Shown here piece by piece: positions 60,201 through 64,000 of a DNA stretch of 64,000 nt. Below the pieces are notes generated by a model. It was not told the origin of the DNA, did not search any database, and saw only the letters and a list, made by a program, of their open reading frames with translations. The translations under genes were made by a program, and so were the position numbers. The DNA is from Sinonovacula constricta (taxonomy: Eukaryota > Mollusca > Bivalvia > Cardiida > Solecurtidae). Every line of letters starts with the position of its first letter. Within the stretch, counting starts at the first letter, position 1. The stretch is from the NCBI GenBank assembly GCA_007844125.1, contig CM017572.1, positions 20,181,934 through 20,245,933 on the forward strand, in the 5' to 3' direction.

Positions 60201-62730
60201 TACTTGTATACCTCTTATATTACTATTAGTATTTCCATATACTTGTATACCTCTTATATTACTATTAGTATTTCCATATACTTGTATACCTCTTATATTA
60301 CTATTAGTATTTCCATATACTTGTAAACCTCTTATATTACTATTAATATTTCCATATACTTGTAAACCTCTTATATTACTATTAATATTTCCATATACTT
60401 GTATACCTCTTATATTACTATTAGTATTTCCATATACTTGTATACCTCTTATATAACCAATAGTATTTCCATATACTTGTATACCTCTTATATTACTACA
60501 TGTATTAGTATTTCCATATTCTTGTATACCTCTTATATTACAATTAGTATTTCCATATACTTGTATACCTCTTATATTACTATTAGTATTTCCATATTCT
60601 TGTAAACCTCTTATATTACAATTAGTATTTCCATATACTTGTATACCTCTTATATACAGTGACAAATATTTTGCCATGCAGTGAGAATGATCTCCCCTTC
60701 TCTGAGTGATGGATGAGTCTCATTTTTTGTCACATTTAAAATACATCATATCTTTTAATGTTATATTTTAAGATGGTGCTAACCATGTTTCAGTGCAAAC
60801 AACTACATCTGACTTAGAGAATGTGGGGTCCTGAACAATATCATTACAGTGTTTATTATTGTTTTTATTGTATTATTATTGTATCCTAGTTGTATTAACA
60901 ACAGCATTTAGAACATACATTATCCTGATTAATAACTCATTTAACAACTCATTCTAAATATTCACCCTGACCATAGTGTCGCCTGTTAAATTTTGCTCTT
61001 GCTGAGCGAAAAGTTTGATAATGCATGAACCATGAATAAGGAAAAATATAATATGCATGAGGTCTGATTAGTTTTATTTTGTTGTTGTTGTTTGTTTGTT
61101 GTTGTTTTGTTGTTGTTGGGTTTTTTGTATGAGCTAAAACTTCCAGTGGCAGAATGTTCAAAGTCTAGTGTGTGGAGGGAAGGGTTGTGTAGGTTAGTTA
61201 ATAAGCTCTTTCCATTTTATTTAATAAATATTACAATCCATCCCAAATACAGAAATCATTTTAATAGTAATGTTTGTATGAATGAGTGAAAGTGTGCGTA
61301 TGTCTACAAGTGTAACAGCTTGATTGAGAAACACCATTTAGGCTGCACCTTTTGGCCTTTGTCGACTCCTAAATAAGTTGTCACTAATAATAATTAAATC
61401 AAGTAGTGATTTTGAAACTCAATTTAAAGAATGATTCAAACTACTACAGATACATCTAATGGGCCTGTCATTCTTCCTATATGTTTTATGTAAAAATGTT
61501 ATGATAATTCAGATTGCAATTTTATGGATGTCCATGTGCTAAGAGTTTAAAGTCACTTGAATCAGTAAAAAGTGAGGTCGCAATTTTACGGATGCAGAAT
61601 GCGGACACATGTTAGTGTAAATTCCCTCATCTGCAAGTGACTACATCTCTTGCTTTTCTAACTCTTTTTACCTTGAATGTCATGGCAATCACATTCCTCA
61701 CAAACAGCAAACATGTTTTGTTTATCTTTTTAAAATGACATGACACCACATATCATCCCATGTTTTGCATTGACATAAAATCAGAAATACCTTTACGACA
61801 TATTGATGACATTTCATCTAAGAAAGATTCATTTATGACAAATGATGGCCGAGAGAGCAGTGCCTCACAGGTATGTTACGTTTTAACAGCTTCTACCATT
61901 TAACAAATATCTTTGACAGTCCAGTTGATAATTGTTGTACCCAGGTTTGAATGTACTAATAAATATATGAGTTTGGAAAAGGTCTCAGCAATTTTGATAA
62001 GTGGGAACAATTTTCTGAAAATAGTAGTTATCTGAAGCAAAAGTTGACGATGGACGTACAGAGGAAATACAGAGTGAATGTGCAAACCAACCTTGAGCAC
62101 CCGGTGCCCTTGAGCACTTCCTGCTCAGGTGAGCTAAGGAAAGTATAATAGAAATACTTTAAATCTGTGATATTTTCTCCCTTTTAATACTGATCCTGGT
62201 AGCAAGCACTAAATGCCCTGCACCAGGAACAGAAGGCCAGCATCAGGTGCAATCCCAAGGAAATTAACACTGTAAAGGCAAGAAATAGAAGTGATCAGTC
62301 TGGAAATCTGTAACCTGCTCATACTCAAGTTAATTGTTAACCTTAGACCCTGATTTTTGCAACTACAAACCTTGCGGCGATTTCTAGCCAGTGGGAATGC
62401 CTCCAGTTCTGTTGCCAGGATACTGCTGGTGTACCCCACACTGTAGATGTCCTCACGGACACAGAGTTCAGTCAGCAGTCCATTGATACTCGATATGAAT
62501 GTCTGCAGAGAGAAGTGCAGTAATAGAATTGTATAACATAGTAATAATGTGTTTACTGAACATAAAAGGAAGTATCCAGAAAACAAATGAACAATGGCCA
62601 GTGTTCACGAAAAAAACTTGAAAGTCCAACAGTTTGCATATATCAAATACCACCTTTAAGCCAGATTGCTCCACAAACTCCACAAATCTGATTTGAAGCT
62701 TGACTTTAGATGAGTAAAAGAGCCTATTTG
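31962..62730 (-). CDS. SCFD2: SCFD2 (Sec1 family domain-containing protein 2), exons for the C-terminal two thirds
   Basis: Twelve minus-strand exons join with consistent phases into about 455 residues ending at TAG 31964-31962. SCFD2 is a little-studied member of the Sec1/Munc18 family, which binds syntaxin-type SNAREs in vesicle traffic. The assignment rests on matches recalled from vertebrate SCFD2 along the whole length: LCVREDIYSVG, PLARNRRK, ASLVFVDRTLDLASPVAH, LPGHKTDVRVNM, SPGCLATQ, and PLLILFVVGGVTSTEVKQIK. Vertebrate SCFD2 is near 680 residues, so roughly 200 N-terminal residues lie beyond 64000. The last exon reads VIVGSTRLLSPQDI and then diverges to a short tail. Introns range from 150 bp to 9.5 kb; most of the large ones are dominated by minisatellites, SINEs or a LINE remnant. 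All splice sites are GT-AG and the coding sequence is unbroken, so the gene looks functional. Confidence 0.93.
32590..34745. repeat. 37-bp minisatellite array with higher-order structure
   Basis: The dominant unit contains TTATTAATCAGTGTGTAAAG and ATTGATAAGACATCCAG. A composite variant (AACTGACCTGTGTGGGAAG, then TAATAAAGACATTTAGCAG and TAGGCCTGTGAGTAAAG) recurs every few hundred bases, for example at about 32800, 33130, 33350, 33470, 33730, 34060, 34540 and 34650, marking a higher-order repeat. Units alternate between CATCCAG and CATTCTG ends. It fills about three quarters of the last SCFD2 intron. Confidence 0.97.
34859..34991 (-). CDS. SCFD2: SCFD2 coding exon (PLLILFVVGGVTSTEVKQIK)
   Basis: 133 bases lie between the acceptor CTTATTATCAG and the donor GTAGGCGGCG. 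It carries the diagnostic C-terminal Sec1-family strand PLLILFVVGGVT. Phase 2 in, phase 0 out. It lies 9.5 kb from the preceding exon. Confidence 0.96.
35092..35280 (+). mobile_element. tRNA-derived SINE (family B)
   Basis: The head GGAGTCCGTGGTCTAGTGG is box A-like and GTCCCAGGTTTCATG is a degenerate box B, followed by a body with CACTGCTCCAGGTACTCAG and CTACCCACGAAGTGGACAG. Not a functional tRNA. It lies in an SCFD2 intron on the opposite strand. Confidence 0.65.
35355..36965. mobile_element. Foldback-like element with long, internally repetitive inverted termini
   Basis: The left end (35355-35466) has about six copies of a 16-19-bp module such as GTGAACTCGGCACCTG. The right end (36833-36962) carries the same modules inverted (CAGGTGCCGAGTTTACC and variants). 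The roughly 1.35-kb interior is AT-rich with one short frame. Long inverted ends built from short direct repeats are the hallmark of foldback-type DNA elements. I could not define a target-site duplication. Confidence 0.65.
35750..36160 (+). CDS. Hypothetical frame inside the foldback-like element, with internal 49-codon duplication
   Basis: A 136-codon frame contains KLLKQQDYSGVFLVYMEGVP, GAIRQCIPRTHRRGEVLIM, and RLMKRPCHH twice in tandem (147-bp period, 35785-36075). I do not recognise the sequence, and the frame may be open only because the duplication is a multiple of three. No catalytic motif is visible. Confidence 0.2.
   Translation: MMCYSVCTLFKLLKQQDYSGVFLVYMEGVPGAIRQCIPRTHRRGEVLIMRRLMKRPCHHKLLKQQDDSGVFLVYMEGVPGAIRQCIPRTHIRGEVLIMMRLMKRPCHHSGFPVSLVLATSRRQQQWVVSNYIFYTI
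36980..37185 (+). repeat. Modular interspersed repeat, copy 3 (diverged)
   Basis: CCAAGATGGCCATGATTGCC, TTTCAGTAGGCTTATATCTG, CATCAAGTGATTTAGAG and TTTTTAACCCCACATGACCC match the order of modules in the 28.1-kb copy. Confidence 0.65.
37605..40772. repeat. 51-bp minisatellite array with three subfamilies
   Basis: The core is CTGAATAATCACATTGGGAG, then GGGAAGGCGAGTATGGGGTG and AATGTGGCAC. A diverged first part (37605-39230) is followed by a homogeneous block with AACAGAATAATCACATAGGG (39240-39860), a mixed part, and a near-perfect block with TGGTAGTAGGAAGGATAG (40430-40770). The 51-bp period is a multiple of three and stop-poor on the minus strand, producing spurious frames of up to about 418 codons that are not genes. 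It lies in the SCFD2 intron between exons 44447 and 34991. Confidence 0.97.
41212..41284. repeat. Displaced inverted copy of a minisatellite segment
   Basis: GATTCAGTCGCCACATGCAT, CCCAATTCTCCCAATTCACC and CCATCATTGCCCTCCCACCC form the reverse complement of the array segment at 39058-39128, with only one or two differences, in otherwise unrelated sequence 440 bp beyond the array end. Confidence 0.9.
41300..44345 (-). pseudogene. Decayed LINE (non-LTR retrotransposon) remnant
   Basis: Minus-strand peptides in broken frames follow reverse-transcriptase order: AIFLNLHVAFDHTW (around 42750-42830, the F-x-D-x-x-x-AFD motif decayed), ISEWSYKWGFKISQEKS (around 42400-42470), and SRLTFKSHLSDIIKKC with LGLNMLRMLKVTDYG (around 42205-42300). 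Many frameshifts and stops. The boundaries are estimates; 43400-44345 may be its 5' ORF region but is not clearly readable. Same strand as SCFD2, inside its largest intron. Confidence 0.65.
43886..44012. repeat. 21-bp tandem repeat (CAGCCCCATGGCCAGAGGTTA), six copies
   Basis: Six near-identical copies with one- or two-base differences, each containing the NcoI-like palindrome CCATGG. Confidence 0.95.
44447..44602 (-). CDS. SCFD2: SCFD2 coding exon (SILDPGSSISPASLSPL)
   Basis: 156 bases lie between the acceptor TATTATTTTAG and the donor GTAAGTAACA. It includes RQVIEAIFDTDKKDLMDVEH and SSGLKDILKSGFG, matching the conserved LLKQVVEEIF and SSGLTDLLKTGF steps of vertebrate SCFD2. Confidence 0.95.
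45021..45126 (-). CDS. SCFD2: SCFD2 coding exon (ASAVADRSIVDDIIEDMMKK)
   Basis: 106 bases lie between the acceptor TCTACTTTCAG and the donor GTAATGATAA. It continues LFAIASSREHLHQF. Phase 1 in, phase 2 out. Confidence 0.92.
45377..45440 (-). CDS. SCFD2: SCFD2 coding exon (DELVTRIMAEKDCLSDLVKDI)
   Basis: 64 bases lie between the acceptor TATCTCCCAG and the donor GTAGTGTATT. Phase 0 in, phase 1 out, with a Val codon formed across the junction. Confidence 0.92.
45527..45570 (+). repeat. Head fragment of the modular interspersed repeat
   Basis: AAGAGAGCCATGATGTCCCT then ATCACTCACCTGAGTGCC matches the start of the 28.1-kb copy. Confidence 0.6.
45636..45952 (-). mobile_element. tRNA-derived SINE (family C)
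   Basis: The minus-strand head from about 45945 contains GGTAGCACAATCGGTAGAGC (box A) and a perfect T-arm around GGTTCGATCC (box B). It then has a body with a GGCCCGGTGTCAGGATAAT-type motif and a conserved end ATAAACCCAATTAAC. The anticodon loop lacks the usual U33 and the acceptor stem does not pair, so it is not a functional tRNA. Confidence 0.8.
46688..46975 (-). mobile_element. tRNA-derived SINE (family A), copy 3, with intact Pol III boxes
   Basis: The minus-strand head has CAATAGCTCAGGTGGTAGAG (box A) and a near-consensus box B (GGTTTCGAACCCC, one extra T). The body is the same as at 20.5 and 28.7 kb, with the tail AATCCCAATCCCATCCC. This is the best-preserved head of the three copies. 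SCFD2 intron, sense orientation. Confidence 0.92.
47578..47671 (-). CDS. SCFD2: SCFD2 coding exon (SFSLDDILFMLVFTFSLSG)
   Basis: 94 bases lie between the acceptor TATATTTCAG and the donor GTAATTTATT. It corresponds to the LLILLIYIYSVTG-type helix of vertebrate SCFD2 by position. Phase 2 in, phase 0 out. Confidence 0.92.
48121..48213. repeat. (AT)n microsatellite
   Basis: About 85 bp of perfect AT repeat after CATACATACA, in an SCFD2 intron. Confidence 0.98.
48736..48945 (-). CDS. SCFD2: SCFD2 coding exon (GKYKTIVNHLDAVQ)
   Basis: 210 bases lie between the acceptor TTTTCTAG and the donor GTAAGATGAG. It encodes YKTIVNHLDAVQVAMAICEA and LISVEKGLIQNISDTDGLS. Phase 2 in, phase 2 out. Confidence 0.94.
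49336..49463 (-). CDS. SCFD2: SCFD2 coding exon (EGLMEVNRQLVEAA)
   Basis: 128 bases lie between the acceptor TTTTTTACAG and the donor GTAAAATATT. It encodes EGLMEVNRQLVEAAAQSKLP and GRPTRVTAEQLQTVLQLF. Phase 0 in, phase 2 out. Confidence 0.94.
49498..52700. repeat. 42-bp minisatellite array, about 75 copies, with 714-bp higher-order duplication
   Basis: Plus-strand unit: ACAAGACATTCAACTGGCCA then ACAAAAGAAACACCCTCCTG and TA. Blocks at about 50000-50450 and 50710-51170 are nearly identical at a distance of 714 bp (17 units), showing segmental duplication inside the array; 51130-51870 is the most homogeneous part. Because 42 is a multiple of three, both strands stay open (880 codons on the minus strand, 710 on the plus), but the array is intronic and these are not credible proteins. 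The sense (minus) strand of each unit contains TTACAGGAGGG. Confidence 0.97.
52701..52904. other. Short unique spacer between two minisatellites
   Basis: About 200 bp, the only substantial non-repetitive part of the 7.9-kb SCFD2 intron. No coding sequence is seen. Confidence 0.7.
52905..57352. repeat. 21-bp/17-bp minisatellite array, roughly 220 copies, starting at an SCFD2 5' splice site
   Basis: Plus-strand unit CTGTTTGTTACACTGTACCTT (21 bp) with a shorter 17-bp form lacking TTTG or TCTG. The variable trinucleotide before GTAC reads AAG, ATG or TAG on the sense strand. Longer duplicated blocks exist, for example around TTCTGTCAAACAGTACCTT at 55151, 56190 and 56578. Several frames stay open for 800-1100 codons on the plus strand as a composition artefact. 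The right end runs into the coding exon ending at 57344. Confidence 0.97.
57344..57437 (-). CDS. SCFD2: SCFD2 coding exon abutting the 21-bp minisatellite
   Basis: 94 bases follow the acceptor AAATTCTAG and encode ETGSEMISPGCLATQSGSQ, LLHTLITGKQK. The donor GTACAGTGTA starts at 57343. The last twelve exon bases (GGCAAACAGAAG) and the donor match the neighbouring repeat unit, so the tandem array effectively begins in the exon. The next exon (EGLMEVNRQLVEAA) follows in phase 0. Confidence 0.9.
58100..58272 (-). CDS. SCFD2: SCFD2 coding exon (EMTNRASLVFVDRTLDL)
   Basis: 173 bases follow the acceptor CTTCTAAATAG. It encodes ASLVFVDRTLDLASPVAH, the Sec1-family D-R-x-x-D-x-x-x-P motif, and LPRLPGHKTDVRVNM. 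The donor is GTTGTTATTT, phase 2 out. Confidence 0.95.
58273..59315. other. Unique SCFD2 intron sequence
   Basis: AT-rich intron with no exon or recognisable element. Confidence 0.55.
59318..60660. repeat. 39-bp minisatellite array, about 34 copies
   Basis: Unit: TATTTCCATATACTTGTATA then CCTCTTATATTACTATTAG. Variation is concentrated at CCATATAC/CTATGTAC and TGTATACC/TGTTTACC, and a block of about 430 bp recurs (59500-59900 versus 59920-60330). It is open on both strands because 39 is a multiple of three. Intronic in SCFD2. Confidence 0.97.
60661..62370. other. SCFD2 intron, mostly unique; one repeat fragment
   Basis: No exon was found between the 39-bp array and 62371. Around 62095-62140 a fragment (CTTGAGCACTTCCTGCTCAG with GTGAGCTAAGG) looks like the GCTCACCTGAGC-type end of another interspersed repeat. 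Confidence 0.5.
62371..62502 (-). CDS. SCFD2: SCFD2 coding exon (TFISSINGLL to LARNRRK)
   Basis: Forty-four codons lie between the acceptor CTTCTCTCTGCAG and the donor GTTTGTAGTT, phase 0 on both sides. It contains LCVREDIYSVGYTSS and ends PLARNRRK, both conserved in SCFD2. Confidence 0.93.
62654..62730 (-). CDS. SCFD2: SCFD2, first exon visible in the window (5' boundary uncertain)
   Basis: The frame reads KLQIRFVEFVEQSGLK up to the donor GTGGTATTTG, in phase 0 with the next exon. The acceptor may be TGAACAG before 62730 or CATCTAAAG before 62703; both keep the frame. Upstream is the 30-bp array, so the preceding exon is off window. Confidence 0.6.
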
Positions 62731-62834
62731 CTGTTCACTAAACAACTCAACTCAAACACCAAATTTAAATCCTTAAGCAAAGTCAGATAATTTGAGACAG
62801 CTCAAAAGGTGTCTCAAATAAACAAATGGAAATT

Positions 62835-64000
62835 AAATACAGCCAATATCTACCTACTGATAGACATAAATACATTTAGTAACATACTGGTAGACAAAGA
62901 TACATATAGTTACTTACTGGTAGACATACATACAACCAATAGTTACCTACTGGTAGACTAAGAAACATAGTTACCAAGTGGTAGATATAGATATATATAG
63001 TTACCTACTGGTAGACAGAGATACATACAGTGACCTACTGGTAGACATAGATACAGTTAATAGTTACCTATTGCTAGACAGAGATACATATAGCTACCTA
63101 CTGGTAGACATACATACAGTTAATAGTTACCTATTGCTAGACAGAGATACATATAGCTACCTACTGGTAGACATAGATACATATAGTTACCTACTGGTAG
63201 ACAGAGATACATATAGTTAGTTACCTACTGGTAGACATAGATACAAATAGTTACCTACTGGTAGACATAGATACATATAGTTACCTACTGGTAGACATAG
63301 ATACATATAGCTACCTACTGTAAGACATAGATACATATAGTTACCTAGTGGTAGACAAAGATACATATAGTTACATACTGGTAGACATCAGATACAACCA
63401 ATAGTAACCTACTGGTAGACATAGATACATATAGTTACCTACTGGTAGACATAGATACATAGTTACCTACTGGTAGACATAGATACATAGTTACCCACTG
63501 GTAGACATCAGATACAACCAATAGTTACCTACTGGTAGACATAGATACATATAGTTACCTACTGGTAGACATAGATACATATAGTCACCTACTGGTAGAC
63601 ATAGATACATATAGTTACCTAGTGGTAGACAAAGATACATATAGTTACCTACTGGTAGACATACATACATATAGTTACCTACTGGTAGACATAGATACAT
63701 ATTGTTACCTACTGGTAGACATAGATACATATAGTTACCTACTGGTAGACAAAGATACATATAGTTACCTACTGGTAGACATACATACATATAGTTACCT
63801 ACTGGTAGACATAGATACATATAGTTACCTAGTGGTAGACATAGATACATATAGTTACCTAGTGGTAGACATAGATACATATAGTTACCTATTGGTAGAC
63901 ATAGATACATATAGTTACCTACTGGTAGACATAGATACATATAGTTACCTACTGGTAGACATAGATACATATAGTTACCTACTGGTAGACATAGACACAT
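62835..64000. repeat. 30-bp minisatellite array, continuing past the right edge
   Basis: Unit: TAGACATAGATACATATAGT then TACCTACTGG, at least 37 copies. The left part (62835-63420) has length variants with CAACCAATAGT or CAGTTAATAGT inserts; the right part is homogeneous. The minus strand is open (YMYLCLPVGN repeated) only because 30 is a multiple of three. Confidence 0.97.

Noticed and set aside
59304..60677. 457-codon minus-strand and 315-codon plus-strand frames
   Set aside because: The 39-bp array is open on both strands; no non-repeat sequence is attached and the SCFD2 frame does not enter it.
63491..64000. 169-codon frame of YLCLPVGNYM repeats
   Set aside because: The 30-bp array read in a multiple-of-three frame; no splice or start context.

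Overview
This is invertebrate animal nuclear DNA, most likely from a bivalve mollusc. Genes are split by GT-AG introns, the DNA is AT-rich, and tRNA-derived SINEs, LINE and DIRS retroelement remnants and very many minisatellites are present. A modular interspersed repeat at 28.1, 30.3 and 37.0 kb resembles one common in bivalve genomes (recalled, not searched). I see no bacterial operon, CRISPR array, intact tRNA or rRNA. Nearly all long open frames are minisatellite artefacts; the real genes were found by following short exons, splice sites and codon phase by hand.

Three protein genes are supported, all on the minus strand. (1) 1844-8294: the first five coding exons (142 residues) of an SLC5-family sodium/solute cotransporter, continuing off the left edge. 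(2) 17524-23265: a complete four-coding-exon torsin-family AAA+ ATPase (557 residues, torsin-4A-like), with a probable 5' UTR exon ending at 24321. (3) 31962-62730: the C-terminal two thirds of SCFD2, a Sec1/Munc18-family protein, in twelve exons; its N-terminal exons lie beyond the right edge. A short candidate first exon of a fourth minus-strand gene lies at 256-351. The three genes show no functional link beyond sharing a strand.

Layout. 0-8.3 kb: SLC5 gene, with a RecQ-helicase-like pseudogene fragment in its first intron. 8.4-17.5 kb: intergenic, with a 1.8-kb array of a 32-bp unit. 17.5-24.4 kb: torsin gene, with a SINE and a retroelement scrap in introns. 24.6-27.2 kb: a LINE fragment abutting a decayed DIRS-like tyrosine-recombinase retroelement. 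27.2-31.9 kb: interspersed repeats only. 31.9-64 kb: SCFD2, whose introns hold six unrelated minisatellite families (units of about 37, 51, 42, 21/17, 39 and 30 bp), a foldback-like element, a LINE remnant and SINEs; about half of this interval is tandem repeat.

The most interesting signal is the 7.9-kb SCFD2 intron at 49464-57343, which is roughly 96% minisatellite. Its 5' array begins in the last bases of the upstream exon and repeats the authentic 5' splice site every 17-21 bp. The array at its 3' end repeats an acceptor-like TTACAG/GA motif. The intron may have grown by tandem duplication of its own splice-site sequences.
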